Assembly: GCA_009840715.1 (NCBI GenBank)
Contig: VXNE01000340.1
Coordinates: 1 to 20,840, forward strand
DNA length: 20,840 nt
Reading direction: 5' to 3'
Origin: Gammaproteobacteria bacterium
GTDB taxonomy: Bacteria > Pseudomonadota > Gammaproteobacteria > Pseudomonadales > Azotimanducaceae
The first letter of the stretch is position 1, and each line of letters starts with the position of its first letter. A program made the position numbers and the translations under genes. Shown here piece after piece: positions 14,529 to 20,840 of this stretch. A model generated the notes under the pieces. That model was not told where the DNA came from. It made no database searches and saw only the letters and a program-made list of their open reading frames with translations.

Positions 14529-14924
14529 GTGTTTCCCGCGGACTTGCCGGTACGCCCCTGGCCCGTCTCCGTGGCGGCGGGACTGTTGCTGGGCTCCGCG
14601 GCCATACTGCTCGTCGTCTGGCTGGTCTGGCCGGAGACGGTGGTCAGCAACGGCGCCAGGGTCTTCTTCGTGATGCTCTGGACGCTGCTGGCCTACGCCG
14701 CCTTCCGCGGGCTGGGCTGGGTACGCGTCGCCATCGGCCTGGTGTTCGCGGCCTCCGCGTGGGGCGTGGCCAATGCCGAGTCGCTGGCGGCCGCGTTCGC
14801 AAACGCGACGTCATCGGAACTGCTCTGTTCCGCCATGCAGGTGGGCGCCCTGGTGCTGCTGTGCCTGCCGCACTCCGGGCGCTGGTTTGCGGCGGTTCGG
14901 GAGGTGGACGCCGCCCGCGCCTAG
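14529..14924 (+). CDS. Small four-helix membrane protein, unknown
   Basis: I do not recognise the family. The 131-residue product has four hydrophobic segments at about 12-33, 43-60, 63-82 and 98-115, with a short charged C-terminus (REVDAARA), so it is an inner-membrane protein. The start is GTG 14529; there is no strong ribosome-binding site, and it follows the MOSC stop after 22 bases in the same direction. It probably belongs to the same transcript as DUF1330 and MOSC. It converges with the VOC gene 14 bases beyond its stop. Confidence 0.7.
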   Translation: MFPADLPVRPWPVSVAAGLLLGSAAILLVVWLVWPETVVSNGARVFFVMLWTLLAYAAFRGLGWVRVAIGLVFAASAWGVANAESLAAAFANATSSELLCSAMQVGALVLLCLPHSGRWFAAVREVDAARA

Positions 14925-14938
14925 AAAGATCGCGCCCG

Positions 14939-15328
14939 CTACTCGGACTTCGCGGAAAGCTGCAGCAGGATCCCGTGGGTGGACTTCGGGTGCACGAACA
15001 CCTGCGGGCCGCCCTCGCCGATCAGGCGGGCGCCGGCTTCGCGCATCGCCGCCGCGGTCTCCGCGACGTCGTCGACTTCGAAGGCGATGGTGTGGATGCC
15101 CTCGCCCCGGCCTTCGAGGGCGCGCCCGACCGCTCCTTCGGGGTCCGTGGGTGCGACGACCTCGATGAAGCCGCCGTTCGGCAGGTTGAAGAACGCTTGC
15201 TTGATCCCGAGGGGCTCGCTCTCGTCGATGCGGTCGAGGGTGAGTCCGAGGCAGTCGCGGTAGGTCGCGATTCCCTCGTCCAGGTCCGAAACCCGGACCA
15301 CCAGGTGGTCGAATCCAGTCAGGGCCAT
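14939..15328 (-). CDS. VOC-superfamily protein, methylmalonyl-CoA epimerase-like
   Basis: 129 residues, one glyoxalase/VOC module pair. Order of features: FDHLVVRVSDLDEGIATYRDCLGL (His8), IKQAFFNLPNGGFIEVV (Gln44, Glu56), GIHTIAFEVDDV (His79) and FVHPKSTHGILLQL. His8, Gln44 and His79 match the metal ligands of methylmalonyl-CoA epimerase, but the fourth position, normally Glu in G-x-L-x-E-L, is Gln123 here. The length suits epimerase or a related lyase. GGAG lies 8 bases before the ATG. Epimerase is therefore the best family guess, with the reaction uncertain. Confidence 0.78.
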   Translation of the reverse strand: MALTGFDHLVVRVSDLDEGIATYRDCLGLTLDRIDESEPLGIKQAFFNLPNGGFIEVVAPTDPEGAVGRALEGRGEGIHTIAFEVDDVAETAAAMREAGARLIGEGGPQVFVHPKSTHGILLQLSAKSE

Positions 15329-15495
15329 GCTGCGTCTCCAGGAGCGAACGAAATGAACTTGAGCGCCCGGGGCGGCGGCTTCCGGCGCCCGTCGGACAGC
15401 CTTCGAGCTTACCAGATGATCGGCCCGCCCGACGCTCTGGAAAGCCCCGCCGCCTCGGCATAAGGTAGTCTCGAGTGGAAGTAGGGGAGTCGCCG

Positions 15496-15792
15496 ATGTC
15501 CGAAGAACGGGGCCTCACCAATCACGAGATCACCATTGCCCTCGCGGGTGGGGCCGTGTTGGGTCCGTTCCGGGCGACCTGGAGCACCGAGATCGTCAGC
15601 GATGTCCGCGAGTTGACACGGGACTACGACGCGTTCCTGCAGGGCCAGGAGCAGAAGCGCTTCAAGTACCACCTGCACGACAACGACAATCCCCACCGGC
15701 CCATTTCGCACTCCCTCATCCTGAACTTCGAGCACGTCACGGCGATCTACGACCGGGTGCTGCTGCACGAACACGCGCACCAGGACCGCTGA
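15496..15792 (+). CDS. Hypothetical small protein, 98 residues
   Basis: I do not recognise this family. The product is soluble, rich in His and acidic residues (KYHLHDNDNPHRPISHSL, LLHEHAHQDR) and has no signal peptide or membrane segment. ATG 15496 is chosen over an in-frame GTG at 15475 because GGGGAG stands 7 bases before it. A TAAGGT box lies at about 15462-15467. The His-rich C-terminus could bind metal, but nothing confirms this. Divergent from the VOC gene and convergent with the hydrolase. Confidence 0.7.
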   Translation: MSEERGLTNHEITIALAGGAVLGPFRATWSTEIVSDVRELTRDYDAFLQGQEQKRFKYHLHDNDNPHRPISHSLILNFEHVTAIYDRVLLHEHAHQDR

Positions 15793-15899
15793 TCGGGGGT
15801 GACCTGCGCGGGGAGATCCAGCAGGTGCGTGCGGAGTGGGGTGGATGCCCTGCGTGGCGGGATGCGCGGCCTCAACTCGCGGCTCACCCGGTCGGGGCG

Positions 15900-16619
15900 C
15901 TACAGGTTGCGCTGGAACAGCGCGAACAGTCGCTCCCAGTGCCGCTCCGCCGAAGGCTTGTGGTACTTGCCCTCCCGCGTCGGGAAGACGAAGCCGTGGT
16001 CGGCCCCCGGGTACCACTCGATGCGGTAATCGATGCCGGTCGAGGCGAGGTGCTCCTCGAGGGGGTCGATCATCGAGGGCGGCGCCAGCGGATCGAGTTC
16101 CGCGCAGCCGAAGTAGATCTCGCCCTCGATGCGGTCGGCCGTGCCGTGCGGCGCGTTGTCGCCGTAGAGACGCACGCCGTGGAATGACGCCGCGGCCTTG
16201 ATGCGGTCCGGGAAGGCGGCCGCGGCGGCGAACACGAACGGTCCGCTCATGCAGTAGCCAACGGCGCCCACGGGTCCGCCACGCGCGGCGTCGCGGCCCG
16301 CCGCGAAGTCGAGCAGCGCCCGGGTGTCCTCGCAGACCATGGCGTCCGTGGTGGCGTCCATGTGTTCCCGCATGCGCTCCCGGGTCGCCCCGGGCATGCC
16401 CATGTGGAACTCGCGCACCCGGCGGTAGTAGAGGTTCGGCAGCACGACGTAGTAGCCCACCGTGCCGATGCGGCGCGCCATGTCGTGGAGCTCCTCGCGC
16501 TTGCCAGGCGCGTCCATGTAGAAGATGACGAGCGGGAACGGGCCGCCGTCCTCCGGATGCGTGATGAACGTGTTCATCGCGCCGTCGGCGGTCTGGATGT
16601 CGACTTCGGTTTCGATCAT
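15900..16619 (-). CDS. Dienelactone hydrolase family protein
   Basis: Alpha/beta hydrolase of the dienelactone hydrolase type, 239 residues, cytoplasmic. Catalytic triad: nucleophile Cys123 in GAVGYCMSG, Asp176 in GCAELDPLAP and His208 in GADHGFVF. Early segments PLVIFYMDAPGKREELHDMARRI and YYVVLPNLYYR are typical. Family members open lactones such as dienelactone in aromatic degradation, but many act on other esters; no pathway neighbours fix the substrate. A perfect minus-strand TATAAT is found 34-39 bases before the start. Confidence 0.9.
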   Translation of the reverse strand: MIETEVDIQTADGAMNTFITHPEDGGPFPLVIFYMDAPGKREELHDMARRIGTVGYYVVLPNLYYRRVREFHMGMPGATRERMREHMDATTDAMVCEDTRALLDFAAGRDAARGGPVGAVGYCMSGPFVFAAAAAFPDRIKAAASFHGVRLYGDNAPHGTADRIEGEIYFGCAELDPLAPPSMIDPLEEHLASTGIDYRIEWYPGADHGFVFPTREGKYHKPSAERHWERLFALFQRNL

Positions 16620-16652
16620 GGGCGGCGGGACCGGGCAAAGCGTGGGGCCGCG

Positions 16653-16677
16653 ATTATATGCACCGGCCGGCTATGAT
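16653..16677. promoter_or_regulatory. Divergent -10 boxes between hydrolase and Gfo/Idh genes
   Basis: A minus-strand TATAAT (16658-16653) faces the hydrolase gene, and a plus-strand TATGAT (16672-16677) faces the oxidoreductase gene. Both are outstanding in GC-rich DNA. Neither has a strong -35. The two boxes are only 13 bases apart, so the promoters probably compete or share a regulator. Confidence 0.45.
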
Positions 16678-16726
16678 GGCGGGGATGGGGCAGCCGCGGG
16701 ACGAGCCGTCTTTGGTGAGCGGAGTG

Positions 16727-17824
16727 ATGGATCCGGTACGGGTCGGCCTGGTCGGCTGCGGCACGATCGCACCGGCCTACCTGAGGGCGTCGACCACGTT
16801 CGGAGCGTTCGAGGTCGTGGCGTGCGCGGACATCGCTCCGGCCGCCGCGGCGGCCATTGGCCGGGAGTACGGGATCGAGCCTCTCCCCGTGGACGACGTG
16901 CTCGACCGCGACGACATCGAGGCGATCCTCAACCTCACGGTGCCGGCCGCCCACGCGGCCGTCAACCGGGCGGCGCTCTCGGCGGGAAAGCACGTTTACT
17001 GCGAAAAGCCGTTCGCACTGGATTTCGCCGCCGGCTCGGAGGTCCTGGCCCAGGCGCGAAGCGCGGGGCTGTTGGTCGGATGCGCGCCGGACACGTTTCT
17101 GGGCGGCGGGCACCAGACCGTTCGGGGGCTCATCGACGCCGGCGCGATCGGTAGGCCGGTGTCGGCCACGGCTTTCATGATGAACCACGGCCACGAGTCC
17201 TGGCACCCGAACCCCGACTTCTACTACCGTGCCGGCGGCGGGCCCCTGTTCGACATGGGCCCGTACTACCTGACGGCGCTCGTGCACGCCCTGGGGCCGA
17301 TTGCGCGTGTTGCCTCGTTGTGCGCCCGTGGCGTCGATACGCGGCGTATCGGCTCGGAGCCGCGTGCGGGAGAGTCCATTCCGGTGGAGGTCGACACCCA
17401 TGCGGCGGGAGTGCTGGAGTTCGACGGCGGCGCCGTCGCCACCGTGGTCATGAGCTTCGATGTCTGGCGGCACTCGAACCGATGGCTCGAGATTCATGGC
17501 GTCGAGGGAAGCCTGTCGGCGCCCGACCCGAACCGGTTCGGCGGATCCGTGCGCCTATCGGCGGGCGGAGGGGATTGGCAGGAAGCGCCCCTGACCCATG
17601 GCTACACCGACAACGTGCGCAGCATCGGCCTGGCGGACCTGTGCGCGGGGCTGCGCACGGGGCGACCGCATCGCTGCAGCGGCGAACTGGCGCTGCATGT
17701 CCTCGAGGCGATGGAGGCGTTCGGCCGCTCCGCCCGCGACGGTGTTCACGTCGCACTGACGACCCGTCCGGAGCGGCCGGCTCCACTGCCGCGCGGACTC
17801 GATCACGGAGCCCTCGATGCCTGA
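16727..17824 (+). CDS. Gfo/Idh/MocA family oxidoreductase
   Basis: NAD(P)-dependent dehydrogenase family acting mostly on sugars, inositols and related compounds. The product (365 residues from ATG 16727) has the Rossmann motif VGLVGCGTIA (about 6-15), ACADIAP, a NLTVPAAHAAVNRAAL stretch and the signature HVYCEKPFALD with Lys94. LFDMGPYYLTALVHALG covers the usual catalytic Asp and tyrosine region. Upstream in-frame ATGs at 16658, 16673 and 16685 would add unrelated residues and lie at or before the TATGAT box. The last 8 bases overlap the ThuA gene, so the two form an operon, as thuA and the Gfo/Idh gene thuB do in Sinorhizobium. Confidence 0.92.
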   Translation: MDPVRVGLVGCGTIAPAYLRASTTFGAFEVVACADIAPAAAAAIGREYGIEPLPVDDVLDRDDIEAILNLTVPAAHAAVNRAALSAGKHVYCEKPFALDFAAGSEVLAQARSAGLLVGCAPDTFLGGGHQTVRGLIDAGAIGRPVSATAFMMNHGHESWHPNPDFYYRAGGGPLFDMGPYYLTALVHALGPIARVASLCARGVDTRRIGSEPRAGESIPVEVDTHAAGVLEFDGGAVATVVMSFDVWRHSNRWLEIHGVEGSLSAPDPNRFGGSVRLSAGGGDWQEAPLTHGYTDNVRSIGLADLCAGLRTGRPHRCSGELALHVLEAMEAFGRSARDGVHVALTTRPERPAPLPRGLDHGALDA

Positions 17825-18488
17825 GCCGCGCGTCTTCATTACCTGGGGCGGCTGGCACGGCCACGAGCCGGAAGCGACCGCGGGCATCTTCGCGGACGTG
17901 CTTCGCGGGGACGGCTGCGACGTGACGGTCTCGGACTCGCTGGCCCCGCTTGCGGACGAGACGTTCATGGGGACGGTGGACCTGGTCGTCCCGGTCTGGA
18001 CGATGGCCCGCATCGGCCGGGACGAGGAGCGCGGGCTGTTGCGCGCGGTGCGCGGCGGTACGGGGTGCGCGGGATGGCACGGCGGCATGGGAGACGCCTT
18101 CCGCGCCAACGTCGAGTACCAGTTCATGGTCGGCGGCCAGTTCATCTGCCATCCCGGCGGGATCATCGATTACACGGTGCAGATCGTCTCGGACGACCCG
18201 ATCGTCGCGGGGCTTTCCGACTTCGCGATGCACTCGGAGCAGTACTTCATGCACGTCGACCCGTCGAATGAGGTGCTGGCGACCACCACCTTCGATGGCC
18301 GCCACTGGGGCATCGACTGGGTGGAGGGCGTCGTCATGCCCGTCTGCTGGAAGAAGCGCTACGGTGCGGGCCGGGTCTTCTACAGCTCCCTCGGCCACGT
18401 GGCCGCGGACTTCGACGTGGCGGAGGCGCGGGAGATCATGCGGCGGGGATGTCACTGGGCGATGCGGCGCACCGGGCCGGGAACCTGA
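17817..18488 (+). CDS. ThuA-like domain protein
   Basis: ThuA (trehalose utilisation) family, a glutamine amidotransferase-like fold. The 223-residue product shows VFITWGGWHGHEPEATAGIFADVL, VDLVVPVWTMARI, GTGCAGWHGGMGDAF, SEQYFMHVDPSNEVLATT and RVFYSSLGHVAADF, all family landmarks. In rhizobia ThuA and ThuB convert disaccharides to 3-keto sugars. The upstream overlapping Gfo/Idh gene supports a comparable sugar or polyol role here, substrate unknown. Translation is coupled through the 8-base overlap. Confidence 0.9.
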   Translation: MPEPRVFITWGGWHGHEPEATAGIFADVLRGDGCDVTVSDSLAPLADETFMGTVDLVVPVWTMARIGRDEERGLLRAVRGGTGCAGWHGGMGDAFRANVEYQFMVGGQFICHPGGIIDYTVQIVSDDPIVAGLSDFAMHSEQYFMHVDPSNEVLATTTFDGRHWGIDWVEGVVMPVCWKKRYGAGRVFYSSLGHVAADFDVAEAREIMRRGCHWAMRRTGPGT

Positions 18489-18572
18489 ACGGAGGCTGAC
18501 CCGCAAGCCCACCGGTGCAACCGGAATGGCGGCGATGTCGACTGTATGCGATGCCGTCGCGCCTGGCGTCCA

Positions 18573-18578
18573 TATAAT
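18573..18578 (+). promoter_or_regulatory. Probable -10 box of the Do-type protease gene
   Basis: Perfect TATAAT in GC-rich DNA, about 44 bases before the TTG start. The predicted leader contains GGAGG at 18612-18616. No clear -35 lies at 16-18 bp. Confidence 0.45.
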
Positions 18579-18621
18579 GGGCGCGGGACGGCGGGGTTGT
18601 AGTTGTGACTTGGAGGTTCCA

Positions 18622-20001
18622 TTGACGATACGTACCGATTTCCTCCCCTTCGCCCGTCATGTGCTGCTTGCCCTGGCCGGCATCGCCCTCGCGGGCGCCG
18701 CGGCAGGCGCGGACGCGCCGATGGAGAAGCTCACGGTCGCGCCCGTGCTCAAGGAGGTCACCCCGGCCGTGGTGAACATCTCTGTGCGGGGACGCCGCAT
18801 GCAGCAGAACCCGCTGCTCGACGATCCCATATTTCGGCGCTTCTTCAATGCGCCCGGTCGGCGGAGCGTACCTATACAGGGCATCGGGTCCGGCGTGATC
18901 GTCGACAGCGACGAGGGTCTCGTCGTGACCAACCACCACGTGGTCAACGGCGCGGAAGAGATCGTCGTGACGCTGCAGGACCGCCGCGAGTTCGAGGCGA
19001 CCCTCGTGGGTAGCGACCCGCGCACGGACGTAGCCCTCCTGCGCATCGAGGCCGACGACCTGGTGGCCCTCCCGCCTGGCGACTCGGACTCGCTGGAGGT
19101 GGGGGACTTCGTCGTGGCGATCGGGAATCCGTTCGGCCTGGGCCAGACCGTCACGCTCGGAATCGTGAGCGCCCTGGGACGCAGCGGCCTGGGCATCGTC
19201 GGGGGGAACGAGGGGTACGAGGACTTCATACAGACCGACGCGTCGATCAACCGGGGCAACTCGGGCGGCGCCCTGGTGGACCTCGACGGTCAACTGGTCG
19301 GTATCAACACCGCCATCAACTCGCCGAGCGGGGGGAGCGTCGGCATCGGCTTCGCGGTGCCGACCCGCATGGTGACGGCCGTCGTGGACCAGTTGCTCGA
19401 GTTCGGTGAGGTCCGGCGCGGCGTGCTCGGCGTCGTGATCTCGAACGTCAGCCCGGACGTGGCGGAGGGCCTGGGCCTCGACGCGGCAACCGGCGCCGTC
19501 GTGTCGCAGGTCATGGAAGGCTCCCCGGCGCAGCAGGCGGACATCCGGCCCTACGACGTGATCGTGAGCGTCGACGGCGAGGCCGTCGACGGAGCCGCCG
19601 ACCTGCGCAACCGCGTAGGGCTCGTGCGCGTCGGAGAGGAAGTCGTCGTGGCGCTGCTCCGCGAGGGCGAACGACTCGAGAAGACGGTCGCCATCGGGGA
19701 AGGACAGTTCACTGCCGCCGCGATCGGAGGCACGTCCGACCGGTTCGACGGCGCGGAGTTCCGGGACATCGGGCCTCAGCATCCGCTCGCCGGGGAAGTG
19801 CGCGGCGTGGAAGTGATGCGGGTGGACCCGGGTAGCGGGCCGGCCCGGGCCGGCCTGCAGGCCGGCGACGTCATCATCGCGGTGAACCGGCGCCAGGTCG
19901 CGAACACGCGCGAGTTCTTTGACGTCGTCAGCCAACAGGACGGCGCGCTCGCCCTGTACGTGCAACGCGGCAATACGCGGACGTTCATCGCGATACGCTG
20001 A
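18622..20001 (+). CDS. Periplasmic serine protease, Do/DegP-DegQ family
   Basis: Envelope protein quality-control protease with two PDZ domains, 459 residues. The N-terminal ~30 residues (FARHVLLALAGIALAGAAAGA) are a signal peptide. Catalytic triad: His106 in VVTNHHVVNG, Asp136 in DPRTDVALLRI, Ser214 in INRGNSGGALVD. PDZ1 is at about 262-350 and PDZ2 at about 370-455. The start is TTG 18622 because GGAGG stands 5 bases before it and a signal peptide follows at once; an earlier in-frame ATG (18538) lies before the TATAAT box and would add a non-signal extension. DegQ-, DegP- or MucD-type assignment is open. Confidence 0.93.
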   Translation: MTIRTDFLPFARHVLLALAGIALAGAAAGADAPMEKLTVAPVLKEVTPAVVNISVRGRRMQQNPLLDDPIFRRFFNAPGRRSVPIQGIGSGVIVDSDEGLVVTNHHVVNGAEEIVVTLQDRREFEATLVGSDPRTDVALLRIEADDLVALPPGDSDSLEVGDFVVAIGNPFGLGQTVTLGIVSALGRSGLGIVGGNEGYEDFIQTDASINRGNSGGALVDLDGQLVGINTAINSPSGGSVGIGFAVPTRMVTAVVDQLLEFGEVRRGVLGVVISNVSPDVAEGLGLDAATGAVVSQVMEGSPAQQADIRPYDVIVSVDGEAVDGAADLRNRVGLVRVGEEVVVALLREGERLEKTVAIGEGQFTAAAIGGTSDRFDGAEFRDIGPQHPLAGEVRGVEVMRVDPGSGPARAGLQAGDVIIAVNRRQVANTREFFDVVSQQDGALALYVQRGNTRTFIAIR

Positions 20002-20039
20002 CGGGGCTGGCCGGGGAAGCCACTTTCGGTCGAATCCGT

Positions 20040-20068
20040 TTGTCACGGCTACCCCGTTGGTTTAGGGT
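20040..20068 (+). promoter_or_regulatory. sigma70 promoter of the TraR/DksA gene
   Basis: TTGTCA (20040-20045), 17-base spacer, TAGGGT (20063-20068). The expected transcription start, about 7 bases downstream, coincides with the ATG at 20075. No ribosome-binding site is present, so a leaderless mRNA is likely. Confidence 0.5.
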
Positions 20069-20074
20069 TGCCGC

Positions 20075-20413
20075 ATGGACCTTGAGCAGCGCCGTCGCGA
20101 CCTCGTGGCGCGGCGAGCGGAGTTGGCGGAGCGGATGGCCCGCGTCGCGAGCCATACTCAGCACCGGTCCGAGCCGCTGTCGGCGGACTTCGCCGAACAG
20201 GCGGTGGAACTCGAGAATCAGGGCGTGCTCGTGGCGCTCGACGGCGAGTTGAGCGCGGAACTGCGTTCCGTCGAGATCGCGCTGCGGCGCATCGACACCG
20301 GCGACTACGAGTACTGCATGCGCTGCGGGGACGAGATCGGCGAGGCGCGGCTGAACGTGCTGCCCTCCGTGACCCTCTGCATCAGGTGCGCCGAGGCAGA
20401 GGACCGCTCCTGA
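20075..20413 (+). CDS. TraR/DksA-type zinc finger protein
   Basis: Small DksA/TraR-family protein of 112 residues, members of which act in the RNA polymerase secondary channel. It has an N-terminal coiled-coil region (about 1-75, including DFAEQAVELENQGVL) and a four-Cys zinc finger (CMRCGDEIGEARLNVLP ... CIRC; Cys81, 84, 102, 105). It is shorter than full-length DksA (about 150), closer to the short DksA-like forms. The coiled-coil tip lacks a clear pair of Asp residues, so the ppGpp-linked action of DksA is uncertain. Converges with the co-chaperone gene. Confidence 0.88.
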   Translation: MDLEQRRRDLVARRAELAERMARVASHTQHRSEPLSADFAEQAVELENQGVLVALDGELSAELRSVEIALRRIDTGDYEYCMRCGDEIGEARLNVLPSVTLCIRCAEAEDRS

Positions 20414-20433
20414 GCACGCGCCGTACGGCTCGC

Positions 20434-20840
20434 TTACCCCCTCGGATTGAAGTCGGAAGCTTCCGCGAGCGACTCGTAGAGGGCTCTTTCGCGCGGCGTG
20501 ACGTGCGCCGGCACGTCGACCCGCACCGTCACCAGGTGATTCCCCGCCGGTGACCCGGGCAGGCCGCGGCCCGCGAGCCGCAGGCGCTTGCCGCCGGTCG
20601 TGCCGGGTGGGATCTTGAGCTTCACGCGGCCCGTGAGCGTCGGCACGGAGACGCCGGTGCCGAGGACGGCCTCCCACGGCGCAACCGTGACTTCGGACCG
20701 AATGTCCAGACCGTCAACGGTGAACTCGGGATGCGGCAACAGGCGCAGCTCGAGATAGAGGTCCCCGGAAACGCCGCTGCCCGTGCCCGCGTCCCCCTGA
20801 CCGCGCAGGCGGAAGCTCTGCCCGTCGGTGAGCCCCGGCG
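20434..20840 (-). CDS. Co-chaperone of the CbpA/DnaJ family (C-terminal part)
   Basis: The visible ~135 residues are the C-terminal substrate-binding region of a class II DnaJ-type protein; the J domain and start lie outside the window. PGLTDGQSFRLRGQGDAG, GDLYLELRLLPHPEF, VAPWEAVLGTGVSVPTL, LKIPPGTTGGKRLRLAGRGLPG and the end EASDFNPRG match CbpA (E. coli ends SFDPRKDWG) better than DnaJ. There is no zinc-finger CxxCxGxG in the part seen. Stop TAA at 20436-20434. Confidence 0.88.
   Translation of the reverse strand, partial: PGLTDGQSFRLRGQGDAGTGSGVSGDLYLELRLLPHPEFTVDGLDIRSEVTVAPWEAVLGTGVSVPTLTGRVKLKIPPGTTGGKRLRLAGRGLPGSPAGNHLVTVRVDVPAHVTPRERALYESLAEASDFNPRG

Noticed and set aside
15799..15830. 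ACCTGC/GCAGGT inverted repeat as terminator between convergent genes
   Set aside because: Only 6-bp arms, a 13-base loop and no T-tract on either strand; not distinguishable from chance.
17950..20001. Long N-terminal extension of the Do-type protease
   Set aside because: The upstream part overlaps the ThuA gene in another frame; a TTG with GGAGG followed by a signal peptide gives the natural start.
18436..20046. 536-residue minus-strand open frame
   Set aside because: Mirror of the protease gene; composition is His/Asp/Val-rich antisense noise.

Overview
High-GC bacterial DNA. Complex I is encoded as nuoA-nuoB-nuoCD-nuoE, and its fused NuoCD is colinear with the gammaproteobacterial form. 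With the Gfo/Idh, ThuA, PhyH and DUF3604 genes this suggests an uncultured, probably environmental gammaproteobacterium. The lineage is an inference from protein resemblance only.

Layout. 1-3244 (minus): start of the complex I operon, nuoA-B-CD-E, with nuoE cut by the window edge. 3405-4101 (minus): a ribbon-helix-helix antitoxin and PIN toxin pair. 4264-5976 (plus): a secreted DUF3604 metal-dependent (PHP-like) protein. 6037-8668 (minus): operon metY, CoA-binding protein, tyrosine phosphatase. 8735-9826 (plus): a PhyH-type dioxygenase. 9855-10508 (plus): a second toxin-antitoxin pair, Phd/YefM plus PIN. 10713-11831 (plus): an Rpn-family nuclease. 11855-13495 (minus): the highlight, a UGSC-family selenoprotein gene read through an in-frame TGA (13226-13228). 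13659-14924 (plus): DUF1330, MOSC and a membrane protein. 14939-15328 (minus): a VOC/methylmalonyl-CoA-epimerase-like protein. 15496-15792 (plus): an unrecognised small protein. 15900-16619 (minus): a dienelactone hydrolase. 16727-18488 (plus): Gfo/Idh oxidoreductase and ThuA-like protein, overlapping. 18622-20001 (plus): a Do/DegP-type periplasmic protease. 20075-20413 (plus): a TraR/DksA zinc-finger protein. 20434-20840 (minus): the C-terminal part of a CbpA/DnaJ co-chaperone.

Most notable point: two open frames that look like separate genes (ending at 13226 and starting near 13162) are one gene. Translation across the TGA gives VCD-Sec-GSC followed by a continuous conserved-looking segment. 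The RNA just after the TGA folds into a hairpin whose apical loop puts G and U at positions 23 and 24 counted from the U of UGA, the same spacing as the E. coli fdhF SECIS. The N-terminal UGSC domain is joined to a large cysteine-bearing C-terminal domain that I cannot assign.

Other structure: two tandem hairpins in the N-terminal codons of nuoCD and a REP-like palindrome at the stop of the selenoprotein gene share a REP-type core; operator-like repeats precede both toxin-antitoxin pairs; an AT-rich perfect palindrome at the very start of the window replaces expected nuoE sequence. No stretch longer than about 210 bases lacks a gene. I see no tRNA, rRNA, CRISPR array or complete insertion sequence.
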